A stretch of 64,000 bases of DNA, taken from JADKAV01 sp963733395 (lineage in GTDB: Bacteria > Actinomycetota > Actinomycetes > S36-B12 > UBA10799). Under the pieces are notes generated by a model that did not search any database, was not told the DNA's origin, and worked only from the letters and a program-made list of their open reading frames with translations. A program made the translations under genes and the position numbers. The DNA is taken from assembly GCA_963733395.1 (NCBI GenBank), contig CAVTCZ010000017.1, positions 137,688-201,687 on the forward strand. The letters run 5' to 3'. This document shows, one piece after another, positions 8,650 to 18,395 of this stretch. The first letter of the stretch is position 1. Every line of letters begins with the position of its first letter.

Positions 8650-8982
8650 GTGAATGGTATTGAATTAAGGCAGTGGGCAGGTTGGTGTATGAAAGGCTGT
8701 AATGGATTTCTTGGGCGATCGAGCACGAGGGAGCGGTCTCGGTCTACAGCGACGACGAGGCGCGCGATCGATGAGGTCGGAGTCAGCGCGGATCCGCTGG
8801 CTTCGCTCGCTCTGGCGCTGGCCTCGAGGATCGACTCAGGTCAGGAACCCGGCGCGGCGTTGGCGAGCCTGTCGAAGCAGTTGAGGGACACGCTCTTCGT
8901 GGTCCTTGAGCGAGGCGAGGCGGACCGGGAACCCGATCTGATCGAGGAGATCCGCTCGCGGATCCGCCAGCGCGCGACGTGA
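8650..8982 (+). CDS. Phage-like hypothetical protein
   Basis: The C-terminal 70 residues (DEVGVSADPLASLALALASR, then QEPGAALASLSKQLRDTL and a charged tail IEEIRSRIRQRAT) form an amphipathic helical protein like small ORFs that sit beside terminase or integrase genes in actinophages. The N-terminal 40 residues are Arg/Ser-rich and low in order, so the true start or an indel may lie near 8750. No function assigned. Confidence 0.45.
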   Translation: MNGIELRQWAGWCMKGCNGFLGRSSTRERSRSTATTRRAIDEVGVSADPLASLALALASRIDSGQEPGAALASLSKQLRDTLFVVLERGEADREPDLIEEIRSRIRQRAT

Positions 8983-9078
8983 GGCCGGACGTTGGGAGCC
9001 CCCGATTCGTTGGCAGGTCGCTGGCCGTGTTCCGGGCGTATCCTGGAGGTGTAGCGGTTCCATCGCTTTGGGGGCATC

Positions 9079-10421
9079 ATGGACACGCGCATTTCGTCAA
9101 GAACCTCGGTTGTTGTTGCGATCATCGCGGCGGTGCTGGCCGTGTTGTGGGCACCGGCGGCGGCGGAGGGCTGGCACCATCACCGAGTACCGCCTGCACA
9201 AGGGCCTATGAACAGCAATCCCAGCTACGGGATCGCGGCCGGACCGGACGGCAATATGTGGTTCACCGAGCACGCGCGAACAAGATCGGGCGGATCACCA
9301 CGGGCGGTGTCATCACCGAATACCCCCTGCCGAGCTACCGACAGCAACCTGTCTATGGTATTGCGGCGGGCCCGGACGGCAACCTCTGGTTCACTGAGTT
9401 ACTCGAACGAAGATCGGGCGGATCACCCCGGACGGTGTCATCACTGAATTACCCCTGCCGCGAGTAGCCAGCGGTAAGGGATAGCCGCCGGCCCGGACGG
9501 CAACCTCTGGTTCACCGAGGGCTGGGAACCAGATCGGGCGGATCACCCCGGACGGTGTCATCACGAATACCTCTGCCCACCGCAGACAGCGGCCCCTACG
9601 GGATCGCGGCGGGTCCGGACGGCAACCTGTGGTTCACGAGCCACGCGCGAACAAGATAGGGCGGATCACCCCGGGCGGCATCATCACCGAATACCCCCTG
9701 CACCCGCAAGTACAGACTGAGCCCCGCGGCATCACGGCGGGGCCGGACGGCAACCTGTGGTTCACCGAGTAGGTTGACAACGCAGATCGGGCGGATCACC
9801 ACGAACGGCATCGTCACCGAATATCCTTCTGCCCACCGCCGACAGCGGCCCCGCGGCATCGCGGCGGGGCCGGACGGCAATCTGTGGTTCACCCAGGGGA
9901 TGCAAGATCGGGCGGATCATCCTGCGTGGCGATATCACGCGAATACCTGATGCCCGAATCGCCGACCCCCACGGAAGTACGCAGGTGAACTCGGAGCAAT
10001 CGCGGCGGGTCCGGACGGCAACATGTGGTTCACCGAGGGCGGCAAGAATCAGATTGGGCGGATCAGCCCCACTGCGATCCCCACTATTGTGAAGAAGCCC
10101 TGCCCGATCAACGTGAAACTGCACAAGCCCACGCCGAACGAAGACCGGCAACCGAGTTCTGTCTGAAAAGATCACTACCAACACGTACATCTGCGTGCTG
10201 CGTAAACCGGTAGTGCGTCTGCCGGCCGGTGGCCGGCACCACCGCCGGTGAAGAAGGCCTACTGCGACACGAAGGTCACCAGGCGCGGCAAGATCCGCGT
10301 GAACACCAAAGGCGACGAGGCCGTGCGCGTCAAGTTGATCGTCCGCGTCGAGGCGAAGCCTGGCAGGCGGCTTGGTAGCTGCGTGGAAGCCAGACACTTG
10401 GAGCAAGATGCTGGCTGCTGA
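9079..10421 (+). pseudogene. Secreted streptogramin-lyase-like beta-propeller, many frameshifts
   Basis: A signal peptide from ATG 9079 (VVVAIIAAVLAVLWAPAAAE) precedes seven copies of the propeller word IAAGPDGN-M/L-WFT at roughly 120-150-nt spacing (near 9229, 9355, 9480, 9600, 9730, 9857, 10005). Each is followed by KIGRITxxGxITEYPLP in one frame or another. These are the blade repeats of the virginiamycin B lyase (Vgb)/NHL-like family. Almost every repeat is separated from the next by a frame change. A basic, Cys-containing tail (KKPCPINVKL, then AYCDTKVTRRGKIRV) closes the gene near 10421. Non-coding as written. Streptogramin inactivation should not be inferred from propeller repeats alone. 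Confidence 0.75.
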
Positions 10422-10837
10422 AGTAGCCGATCCAGCAGCCGCTGGAGGCGCATTCCTGCCATCGGTGTGCCCTCATCGCGGACTTCCTCATTGGATCTGA
10501 TCCTCTGAGCACAATCCAAGGCGTGGAGCGCGCCGCGTGGGAGTCCGTGATCCGTCGTGTCCGTGAGGACCCTCGGCCTTTTTCGGGTGGGGCGAAGCGG
10601 ACATGGCGGCGTGTCCAACGATCTCCCCCGAGGCGGATCCCCCGTTCTCCGATCGTGCGTCTCGAGGTCCCGCTTCGCCATGAGCCGAGTTGCTCGAGGT
10701 CTGGGGATCGGACCGCGCGGAAAGTCACAAAGAAGTCACTAACCCTGGATAACTTGGCAGTATCCGGGGAACGAGATCCCCCCGCGTTCCCTCGTGCAAG
10801 TGGAGCCCTGATACCCACGGGAACGGCATTAGCCACT
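10422..10837. other. No convincing gene (right end of island)
   Basis: Open frames on both strands lack recognisable motifs and ribosome sites. The minus-strand words VSDFFVTFRAVRSPDLEQ come from the 27-bp repeat at 10718-10744 and echo the integrase C-terminus, so this may be the relic of a second integrase copy. Confidence 0.5.
10718..10744 (+). repeat. Candidate integrase arm site (right)
   Basis: Identical to 7115-7141 and placed 94 nt inside attR. It contains the doubled AAGTCAC word. Confidence 0.6.
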
Positions 10838-10882
10838 CTCATAATCCGTTGGTTCCGGGTTCAAGCCCCGGTCGCCCCACGA
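10838..10882 (+). repeat. attR: duplicated tRNA-Met 3' half
   Basis: An exact copy of 7017-7061. The upstream half of the tRNA is absent here, so this is a partial tRNA and should not be annotated as a gene. Confidence 0.93.
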
Positions 10883-11140
10883 TCAGACAGCTCAACTCAG
10901 GCACGCTCTCCCCGAATCCCCTGGGGTGCCAGGAAGCCGCACAGGGTCGCCACCGCGGACATGCTCTGATCCTGCCCGGGCGTGTCCGGTTGATCCGGTT
11001 GTTGCCATGAGCTGCCTGCTCCAGGCTCCGTCCGGCGAGGTTGCGGTTCGACAACGGCAGCCAGTCGATGGTGGTGAGCGGCATAGCATATTAGTGGGCG
11101 CTACGGTGACGTCCAGTCGTACGTAGTCTGAGGGGGAAAC

Positions 11141-11761
11141 ATGTTCGTTCGTCGAATCGCCGCTGGTACAGCGGTCGCAGCACTGCTGGGCACCGTCTTC
11201 GTCGCAGGGCCGGCTGCTGCGGCCAAGGGCATGGGTGAGACCGACCCCATTCCAAGGAATGATGAGACCGACCTCACTCTGAGCAAGGGTAAGACCGACC
11301 TCACTCTGAACAAGGGACTGGTTCAGGGCTTGGACGCGGCCGGCGTCGGCATCAAGGCCATCCGCGGCGCCAAATTGAGCAAGTCCGGGGTGGTCACCTT
11401 CCGGGTGACGAGTGTCGACGGCAAGGTCATCACCCACAAGGGCGCGCTGCTGTTCTCCTCATCGGCGGGCTTCGTGACTCTGCAGAACATCGCCCTGAAC
11501 TACAAGACCGGCAAGGCCTCCGCCCTTGTGGAGGCGACTGCTGTGCCTACTGGGATTCAGATCACGGACCTGCTGACTCTTCACGGGCGGCAAGAACCGA
11601 TCAGGCAGAACGGCACCTGGAAGAACGCCAAGGTGGCCCTTGCGACGAGCACCTCCGTGGGCGATCCCGCCCCGCTCTTCGCAGCGCAGCTGGGCATTCC
11701 CACCGGTCCCTTCACCTCGGGCCTGAGGCTGGGCAAGGCCACCGTCACGCTGAAGCGGTAG
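11141..11761 (+). CDS. Secreted protein of unknown function (paralog 3, intact)
   Basis: The signal peptide MFVRRIAAGTAVAALLGTVF with AAA-KG cleavage is very like that of 6142 (both M-x-V-R-R-I-x-A-G). AGGGGGAAAC precedes ATG 11141. The mature part begins with a short tandem repeat (DETDLTLSKG, then KTDLTLNKG) and then the shared region: FRVTSVDGKVITHKGALLF, VTLQNIALNYKTGKASALVE, an RQNGTWKNAKV segment, GDPAPLFAAQLG and the LGKATVTLKR end. Glycine-terminated strands suggest an all-beta fold, loosely like HtaA. It stands just outside the island and its nearest relative stands on the other side. Function unknown. Confidence 0.75.
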   Translation: MFVRRIAAGTAVAALLGTVFVAGPAAAAKGMGETDPIPRNDETDLTLSKGKTDLTLNKGLVQGLDAAGVGIKAIRGAKLSKSGVVTFRVTSVDGKVITHKGALLFSSSAGFVTLQNIALNYKTGKASALVEATAVPTGIQITDLLTLHGRQEPIRQNGTWKNAKVALATSTSVGDPAPLFAAQLGIPTGPFTSGLRLGKATVTLKR

Positions 11762-12333
11762 TCGGTTCACCTCGTCGGTCGCCCGGTCGCAACACGCAGC
11801 CCGCTTGGGGACCGCAGCGACGATGAGCCAGCTGACCCGTCGATGTTTGTGACTGTGGTGCAACTGAGTTGCCGGAGAGTCACAAGGATCGAGGGGGTGT
11901 CGAGTTTGTGACTGTGGTGCAACTCAGTCAGAGCGGTGCCCAGCAGCCTGGGACTGAGCCACCCACGACATCGTCTGGACCAGCCCGCTGGGTCCATGGC
12001 GTGCCTTCCCGGCGCACATGAGCCGGGGGCCCAGGCGTGACGTGATGCCGCCGAGAGACCCCGTCCTCACCTGACGGGGGTCAGACGCTTCGGATCACTC
12101 TCGATCGGGTCATTCGGAGGGGGGATGGAGCGGCCGATGGATCGCCTCGGCCGGACTGCGGGGCATCACAATCGGGGGATCATCGCGCCCCGGCCTCCGA
12201 AGGTGCCGAGTTGGTGGGCCGCACGTCCTATCCCTCCCGGTCTCGCCGCCAAGTCGTCGTCAGAACTGGGCGATGCGGCGGCCGCGCGCCCAATTGTGAT
12301 GACATCGATCGCGGCCAGGTCCTGCAAGGCGAG
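11762..12333. other. Gene-free interval between convergent genes
   Basis: Apart from the family B repeat at 11846-11935 I see no gene here. Long frames overlapping 12125-12508 are the reverse side of the membrane protein at 12334-12840. Confidence 0.6.
11846..11935. repeat. Intergenic repeat, family B (copy 2)
   Basis: TTGTGACT at 11847-11854 pairs with AGTCACAA at 11878-11885, around an inner palindrome GCAACTGAGTTGC. A second TTTGTGACTGTGGTGCAACT unit follows at about 11904-11924. The same words occur at 5029-5105. Confidence 0.7.
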
Positions 12334-12840
12334 TCAGACCGGGACCGCCTCGCGAGCCGGCGTCGGCGCCATCCGCCGGTACGCGATCAGCAGCACGACC
12401 GCCAACAACGGGCCGAGGATGTCGCTGGGGATCGCCCAGACGTTGTTGGGGGCGGTGTTGTCGTGGACCGTCCACTGCATCACGTGGCCGATCGCATCGC
12501 CCCAGTAGCAGACCGCGAGTACGACCACCGCGGCCGTCAGCCAGCCGTCTCGGCGCCAGGCGCAGCCGATGCCGAGGACGCCGATCGCCACGTCCGCCCA
12601 GCCGACCTCCCACTGGAACATGGACCGGGCGTAGCCGATGCCGTCGGCGATCTCCCCGGAGTTCGGCCCCAAGTGCCCCAGCGCCGCCAGCAGCGCCCAG
12701 GCCCCGCCGAACACCAGGACCCACAGCAGCAGCAGTTCCACGATCCGCCGCGGGGTCCGGGCGTACTCGCTGCGATCGGCGGCCACGTGGATGCCCCATC
12801 CCACGAAGGTGATCACCCAGGGCGTGAGGAAGAAGACCAT
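12334..12840 (-). CDS. DUF6790-like integral membrane protein
   Basis: 168 residues with about four hydrophobic segments: FFLTPWVITFVGWGIHV at the start, then RRIVELLLLWVLVFGGAWALL, a central ADVAIGVLGIGCAW, AAVVVLAVCYWGDAIGH and a final LGPLLAVVLLIAYRR. The order TPRRxVELLLLW, EVGxAxxxxGxxG and GDAxGHxxQ is that of the DUF6790 family as I recall it; molecular role unknown. Start ATG 12840. The gene is divergent from the ABM protein at 12967. Confidence 0.6.
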   Translation of the reverse strand: MVFFLTPWVITFVGWGIHVAADRSEYARTPRRIVELLLLWVLVFGGAWALLAALGHLGPNSGEIADGIGYARSMFQWEVGWADVAIGVLGIGCAWRRDGWLTAAVVVLAVCYWGDAIGHVMQWTVHDNTAPNNVWAIPSDILGPLLAVVLLIAYRRMAPTPAREAVPV

Positions 12841-12966
12841 GGCCAGAAAGTAGCAGCGCCAGGGGTTGTCGCGCGCGAAGAAGCACGCCTCCGGTTATCG
12901 ACGGATCGTGGTCGATTCCGGCCGAAGAGGACTACGCTGAGAGTAGGGGAGAAAAGGGGGTACATC

Positions 12967-13266
12967 ATGTATGTCCGCACAATTGTCGCTGATCTGGTTC
13001 CAGGCAAGGCCGATGAGGCAGTCCGCATCTTCCGGGACGAGATCGCCCCCGAGGTCCGGAAGCAGCCGGGCTTCGTGAGCACGGCGATCTACATCGATCA
13101 CAAGACCCACCAGGCGCAGACGGTGAGTTTCTGGGAGACGAAGGAGGCCATGGAGGCCACCTCCCAGGGCAGCGCGTATCTGTCCAAAGTGACGGGTCTG
13201 CTGCGGTCCTGCATCGTCAACCGCAGTTACACGCAGTGGCAAGTCGGCCACAACGAGAGCAAGTAG
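12967..13266 (+). CDS. ABM-domain (antibiotic biosynthesis monooxygenase-like) protein
   Basis: A 99-residue dimeric alpha+beta-barrel-type protein: VRTIVADLVPGKADEAVRIF, then PGFVSTAIYIDHKTHQAQTV, SFWETKEAMEAT and a C-terminal strand. It matches the single-domain ABM fold found in quinol monooxygenases and heme-degrading IsdG relatives. The residues that would separate these activities (such as the Asn/Trp/His set of IsdG) are not evident, so no specific reaction is claimed. ATG 12967 is chosen because a GAGAAAAGGGGG ribosome-site-like run precedes it and the family begins at this point. Cytoplasmic, monocistronic. Confidence 0.7.
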   Translation: MYVRTIVADLVPGKADEAVRIFRDEIAPEVRKQPGFVSTAIYIDHKTHQAQTVSFWETKEAMEATSQGSAYLSKVTGLLRSCIVNRSYTQWQVGHNESK

Positions 13267-13458
13267 CCATCGAGGCGTCGCTCGGGCGGCGCCGGAAGGC
13301 ATGAACCCCGGTCACGGGTGCGATTTCGTGTTGTTCGCTTATCGGACACATTGAAGCGACTGGGTGAAATGTCCGTTATACCCCTTGACCCCCGGTTTGA
13401 CGCGCCGATAACTTCACGCGAAGCACTTTGACAGCGTCGTCAACGAACCGGAGCACCC

Positions 13459-14391
13459 GTGAAACGCACCGTCGTGGCACTCGCGTCCGCCGCGGCGTTG
13501 ACGGTCCTGATGGTGCCGCCGTCATCAGCGCTGGAACTCGATCCGGCCCGCCTGTCGGTGATCGACGTGCCGGCCACGGTCCCGGCCGGAACGGACGCAT
13601 CGGTCGGTGCGTTCGTGCCCCGTGGTTCGCGCTGCCGACTGGTCGTGCACGGTGCCGGCGCGGACGTGTGGAAGGGGCCGCGGGCGCGCGCGACCTCGGG
13701 TTTCATGCAGTTCCCCTGGACCCAGCAGGTGGGCACCGCGTCGGGGGAATGGCGGTTGCGCGTCAAGTGCGCCGCCGCCACCACGCGCTGGAAATCCACC
13801 TGGTCGACCTTCAGCGTCACGGCGAACGCACCGAGCCCGGCCTCTGTCCCCACACTCAACCGGCCCGCCTCAGCGTCGGTCTCCTCGGTGTCGGCCTCCT
13901 ACGGCTGGTCGCCGTTCGGTACCACCCTCATCAAGGGCACGGACTGGTTCGGCGGCAGGGGCGTGGACGTCCGCAGCAACGGCGGCAACGGCTGTGCCTC
14001 GGGGTGTGCTGTGCGCGGGACTTATGGCACCAAGTACCAATGCGTCGAACTCGTCAACCGCTTCGTGCGCACACAGGGCTGGGTGACGAGCAACATCATG
14101 GGCAACGCCGGGCAGCTGCTCGACAAAGCGCCGGCGGAGGTCTTCGACAAGCACCAGGCCGGGGACGGCTACGTGCCGGTTCCGGGGGACATCATCGTGT
14201 GGACCGGAGGCAGCACCGGATACGGGCACGTGGCCGTCGTCTCAACCGTCGCTGCCGGGGTGGTCACCTTCGTCGAGCAGAACGCCAGCCGCACGGGCTC
14301 GTACCATCTCAAGGCCAACGAGAGCGGCAAACTGGCCGGGTACGGTTCCCTGCGGCACATCGGGTACCTGCACGCCAAGGCCAACGTGTGA
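13459..14391 (+). CDS. Secreted CHAP-domain peptidoglycan hydrolase
   Basis: GTG 13459, preceded by CCGGAG, starts a signal peptide (MKRTVVALASAAALTVLMVPPSSA). Residues about 30-130 form an Ig-like region with two Cys. The C-terminal part is a CHAP amidase/peptidase domain: the catalytic Cys is in YQCVELVNRFV near residue 200, the catalytic His in YGHVAVV near 258, and FVEQN supplies the usual third polar residue. CHAP domains cut peptide cross-links or the amide bond in peptidoglycan, so this is likely a cell-wall remodelling enzyme. About 310 residues. It converges on the secreted-protein gene at 14407. Confidence 0.85.
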   Translation: MKRTVVALASAAALTVLMVPPSSALELDPARLSVIDVPATVPAGTDASVGAFVPRGSRCRLVVHGAGADVWKGPRARATSGFMQFPWTQQVGTASGEWRLRVKCAAATTRWKSTWSTFSVTANAPSPASVPTLNRPASASVSSVSASYGWSPFGTTLIKGTDWFGGRGVDVRSNGGNGCASGCAVRGTYGTKYQCVELVNRFVRTQGWVTSNIMGNAGQLLDKAPAEVFDKHQAGDGYVPVPGDIIVWTGGSTGYGHVAVVSTVAAGVVTFVEQNASRTGSYHLKANESGKLAGYGSLRHIGYLHAKANV

Positions 14392-14406
14392 GCCGCTGAC
14401 CCCGGA

Positions 14407-14958
14407 TCAGCCCTTCTTCTTGACGAACACCGTGACGTGCTGGATCGATCGCAGCGAGAAGGTCTTGCCCTCGAACTCCTCGAAGCCCTGGCGTCCGATG
14501 CCCTTGGTCGGGATGGTGACCTGGATCGTCTCCTTGCCATCGGCGGCCGTCGAGCCCTTCTTCGTGCCCGAGGTGTAACCCGCTTCGCCGAGCAGCAAGG
14601 CGCTGACGGTCGGGTTGTCCAGGACGGCACCGACCTGCACCCCGCAGATCTTCCAGCCCGGCTTGACCTGCCACGACGCGTAGGGCGGGGTGGACGCCAT
14701 GGTGAACGTCACCGCTTTCTGCTTGTTCCCCTTGCCGAGATCGGGTTGTCCTTCCACCGGAGTCGCCAGCGTCGGTTTCGTCGCGGCCTTGGTGCACCCG
14801 TGCCATGAATACGTGGGGCTGGGGGAACCCAGGAAGTAGCCGGCGTTGGCGGTGGGGGGCAGTTTGTCGTTCTCCGGGTTGCTCTTGGCCGCGGCTGCCA
14901 CCGACGGCACCGCCAATGCGCACACGGCCAGGGCGGTCACAGCGGTGTTCTTGATCAT
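14407..14958 (-). CDS. Secreted protein of unknown function
   Basis: ATG 14958 opens a clear signal peptide (MIKNTAVTALAVCALAVPSVAAAAK). The longer upstream frame overlaps the next gene's leader and is not used. The mature part of about 160 residues has two Cys (HGCTKA and KICGVQV) likely paired outside the cell, a WHG and PPYASWQVKPGW region, then beta-strand-like KETIQVTIPTKG and a basic end VFVKKKG. I do not recognise a family. It is divergent from the acylase gene at 15074. Confidence 0.7.
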   Translation of the reverse strand: MIKNTAVTALAVCALAVPSVAAAAKSNPENDKLPPTANAGYFLGSPSPTYSWHGCTKAATKPTLATPVEGQPDLGKGNKQKAVTFTMASTPPYASWQVKPGWKICGVQVGAVLDNPTVSALLLGEAGYTSGTKKGSTAADGKETIQVTIPTKGIGRQGFEEFEGKTFSLRSIQHVTVFVKKKG

Positions 14959-15073
14959 CGCCACAGCGTACGTCGCTGGGCGGGAATCGCCAATAGTCCT
15001 GAGGACCCGGTGCCACGCACCTGATGCCGCGCGCGGACACCCGGCATCCCCGCCGCGGAGTAACCTGCGAGTC

Positions 15074-17646
15074 ATGCGAACGTTCGGGAAGATCCTCGGA
15101 GTCATCGCCATCGTCGTACTCGTCCTCGTGGTTGTGCTGGTCTCGTTCGGTGCCTGGACCGTCCACCGCTCGTTCCCCCAGCTCGACGGCGCGGTCGAGG
15201 TCCCCGGGCTGACCGGCTCGGTCGAGGTGATCCGCGATGACCGCGGGGTGCCGCAGATCTACGCCGACAACCTCGACGATCTGTTCTTCGCCCAGGGCTA
15301 CGTGCACGCCCAGGACCGGTTCTGGGAGATGGACGTGCGCCGGCACATCACGGCCGGCCGCATGTCGGAGATGTTCGGGGACAGCCAAGTGGACACCGAC
15401 AAGTTCTTGCGCACGGTGGGCTGGCGGCGGGTGGCCGAGCAGGAGTACCCGATGCTCTCGCCGGAGACCAAGCAGATCCTCGAGGCTTACGCCAACGGGG
15501 TCAACGCCTACATCGGCGACCGCTCCGGTGCGGAACTGAGTCTGGAGTACTCGGTGCTGCGGCTGATCAACTCCGAGTATCAGATCGAGCCGTGGGGTCC
15601 GGTGGACTCCATCGCCTGGCTCAAAGCGCTCGCCTGGGACCTCGGCGGCAACATGAGCGACGAGATCCAGCGTTCGCTGGCGGCCGCGAAGGTCGGGGTC
15701 GACCGGGCCGAGGAGATCTACCCGCCCTACCCCTACGCGCGGCATCGGCCGATCGTGGCGCGGGGGACGGTCGTCGGGGACGCATTCGACCAGAACGCAG
15801 AGGCGCAACCCGACCGGAGGGCCGCGGCCGCACTGATGGCCGCGCCGGCGCTGACCGCCACCCAAGCGGCTTTCCGCTCCTCGACGGTGTGCTCGGTCCC
15901 AAGGGCGAGGGGATCGGCTCGAACAGTTGGGTGGTCTCCGGATCCAAGACCATCACCGGCAAACCGCTGCTGGCCAACGATCCGCATCTCGCCGCCGGCC
16001 ATGCCCTCCTCTGGTACCAGGCCGGCCTGCACTGCCGCACGGTCACGCCGGCCTGCCCCTACGATGTGGCCGGCTGGACGATGTCCGGCATGCCGGGGGT
16101 TCTCATCGGGCACAACGCCGACATCGCGTGGGGTTTCACCAACCTCGGCCCGGACGTCATGGACCTGGCGCTGGAGAAGGTGGCCGGTGACACCTACGCT
16201 CGTGGACGGCCGGCGCGAGGCCGTTGCAGACCCGGGAGGAGGTCATCAAGGTCGCCGGGGGCGACGACGTGACCATCACCGTGCGGTCGACCGAGAACGG
16301 TCCGATCGTCTCCGACGTCCTGGAGTCGACGGCCATCACCGGCGAGGACGCGCCGGCGCCTGCCCCCGGACAGGCTCCGGACGAGCAGGCGGTCCCGGAG
16401 CGGGGGGACGGCTACGCTGTGGCGCTGAAGTGGACGGCGTTGACCCCCAGGCCCACCTTCGACGCCTTCCCGCTCATCGCCCGCGCGCGGAACTGGGACG
16501 ACTTCCGCGCCGCCGCCCGGTTCGTGACCGTGCCGTCCCAGAACCTCGTCTACGCCGACCGGAGCGGCGTGATCGGCTACCAGGCGCCGGGGGTCATCCC
16601 GATCCGCACGGGGTACGACGGCAAGTGGCCCTTCCCGGGATGGAGTTCGCAGTACACGTGGGACGGACAGATCCCGTTCGCCGAGCTGCCGACCATGACC
16701 GATCCGCCGGAGGGCTACATCGTCACGGCCAACCAGGCGGTGATCGGCAAGGACTACCCGTACCTCATCACCGACGACTGGTCATACGGTGCGCGGTCGC
16801 AGCGGATCTTCGACCTCATCGAGGAGCAGACGCAGGACGGCGATCCGATGACCTCGGAGGAGATGTGCCGACATCCAGATGGACGCCCGCAACGAGCTCG
16901 CCGCGTTCCTCGTGCCCAAACTCGCCGACTTCGAGGTGGATGAGGCGACCCGTCCGGCACTCGACCTCCTGACCGGCTGGGACTACCAGCAACCCGCCGA
17001 CTCGGCGCCCGCGGCGTACTTCAACGCCGTGTGGCGGCAGATGGTGGCGCGCATGTTCGACGACGTCCTCGACCCCGAACAGACGCTGGTCGACGGCGGG
17101 GACCGCTTCTGGGAGGCCACCTACCGGTTGTGGGCACAACCGAACAACCCCTGGTGGGACGACATGAACACTCCTGAGGTGGAGGACCGCGACGCGACGG
17201 TGAACGCCAGTCTGCAGGCGGCCGCAGCCGAACTCCGCGGGGAACTCGGTGACGACCCCACAGCCTGGCAGTGGGGAGACCTGCACACGCTGGAACTGAC
17301 GAACATGACGCTGGGCGACAGCGGTATCGCCCCCATCGAGTGGCTGTTCAACCGCGGGCCCTACAGCGTCGGCGGCGGCGAGAGCATCGTGCAGGCGAAC
17401 GGCTGGACGCCAGCCGACGGCTACGAGGTCACCTGGGTGCCGTCCATGCGGCAGGTCATCGACATGAGCGACCTCGACAACTCGACGTGGGTCAACCTGA
17501 CCGGAGCCAGTGGCCATGCCTTCGATGCGACCTACCGTGATCAGACCCAGGCGTGGGCCACCGGCGAGCAGTACCCGTGGCCGTTCAGTCGGCAGTCGGT
17601 CGAGGCTGCCGCGCGCGACACCCTGGTCCTGCAGCCTGCCTCATGA
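15074..17646 (+). CDS. Penicillin acylase-family (Ntn-hydrolase) enzyme, four frameshifts
   Basis: It starts with a membrane anchor or signal (MRTFGKILGVIAIVVLVLVVVL). The alpha part has VIRDDRGVPQIYADNLDDL and AQGYVHAQDRFWEMD, the classic family opening. After a break at about 15873 the frame gives GEGIGSNSWVVSG, where the Ser of the SNSW motif becomes the N-terminal nucleophile of the beta chain, then NDPHLAAG and the HNADIAWGFTN segment. Further breaks lie near 16195, 16225 and 16866. The last frame covers WDYQQPADSAPAAYF to the end. The restored protein is about 855 residues, normal for the family, which cleaves amides such as beta-lactams, acyl-homoserine lactones or lipopeptides; substrate unknown. 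Its stop overlaps the next start (ATGA). Confidence 0.85.
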
Positions 17647-18395
17647 CTCCGGAGGACCTGCCAGCCGAGGTGTTCGCCGGCGCGCCGCACAAACTGACGA
17701 TGGGTTTGCGGCCACTGGACATGTCGACCTGGCTGGACCCGGATCCGACCGACCCGCAGCTGGCCTACCGGCGGGAGTTGCTGTCGGAGCGCAGGAACGA
17801 GGTGTTCGGCGCACTTCCGGGCAGTGAGACGGCGTGCCGCGAGGTCGCCGCGGCGGTCTTCGAGTGGGTCGGGCAAACGCCGCCGGGGGTGGATCAGCCA
17901 CTTGTCGAGGCGGCACTGGCGGTGCGCGATGACCTGTGTGTGCTGCAATCCGACGGTGATCGATGGCTACTTGTCGCGGCCGTGGTGTGCTTCCCGTCCC
18001 GCTGGCGCCTGGCCGACAAGCTCGGTCGGGACGTGCTGGCCATCCACGGACCGGTCCCTGGCTATGTGTCCACGCTCGGCACCGCGACGACCAGTGCGTT
18101 CGCAGCTATCGCCAAGAAGCCCCGCTGGCGGGTGAACTGGACACTGCTCGACGATGCCGAGCTCTTCCAGCCCGCGGCGCCGGAGCATGGCAGTCACCGA
18201 CCGGGCCTTGAGTCATTCCTGCGGGTGGAACGGCAGTGCCTGGTGCCCGTCGAGGGGTGTGTCGTGTTCTCGATCCGGACCACGGTTGTGCCAGTGGCCG
18301 ACCTACCGCCGGATCGGGCGGCGGCGGTGTTGGCCGCAGCCGCGGGAACGCCCGACGATCTGGCGGGCTATCGCGGGTGGTCGCGGGAGGATTAG
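17643..18395 (+). CDS. DUF3445 / heme-dependent oxidative N-demethylase-family protein
   Basis: 250 residues starting at ATG 17643, which overlaps the acylase stop by 4 nt, so the two are translationally coupled. The sequence follows the DUF3445 pattern: LRPLDMSTWLDPDP near the start, YRRELL, a VVCFPSRWRLADKLGRDVLAIHGPVPGY core, then RVNWTLLDD and FLRVERQCLVPV, SIRTTV toward the end. The family includes a heme-PAS enzyme that oxidatively removes methyl groups from amines. Whether this member has that activity is inferred only from the core motifs. Confidence 0.78.
   Translation: MTPEDLPAEVFAGAPHKLTMGLRPLDMSTWLDPDPTDPQLAYRRELLSERRNEVFGALPGSETACREVAAAVFEWVGQTPPGVDQPLVEAALAVRDDLCVLQSDGDRWLLVAAVVCFPSRWRLADKLGRDVLAIHGPVPGYVSTLGTATTSAFAAIAKKPRWRVNWTLLDDAELFQPAAPEHGSHRPGLESFLRVERQCLVPVEGCVVFSIRTTVVPVADLPPDRAAAVLAAAAGTPDDLAGYRGWSRED

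Larger units (their letters stand above)
7017..10882 (+). mobile_element. Small decayed integrative element in tRNA-Met
   Basis: A segment of about 3.8 kb is bounded by the 45-bp tRNA duplication. Inside are a broken tyrosine integrase on the minus strand beside attL, a short HTH protein just upstream of it, a phage-like small ORF, and a frameshifted secreted beta-propeller gene. A second direct repeat of 27 bp lies just inside both ends. No replication, packaging or transfer gene is visible, so it is either a remnant or a satellite. It splits two paralogous secreted-protein genes (6142 and 11141), suggesting insertion into an older tandem array. Confidence 0.87.

Noticed and set aside
9079..10421. 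Functional streptogramin resistance gene
   Set aside because: Multiple frame breaks and only generic propeller words. Catalytic residues cannot be established.
10838..10882. A second tRNA-Met
   Set aside because: Only the anticodon-loop to 3' end is present; the 5' half and D-arm are missing. It is attR.
13300..13458. Possible riboswitch upstream of the CHAP hydrolase (c-di-AMP type is common there)
   Set aside because: The conserved ydaO-type blocks are not present. Only a weak GGACA/TGTCC pairing is seen.
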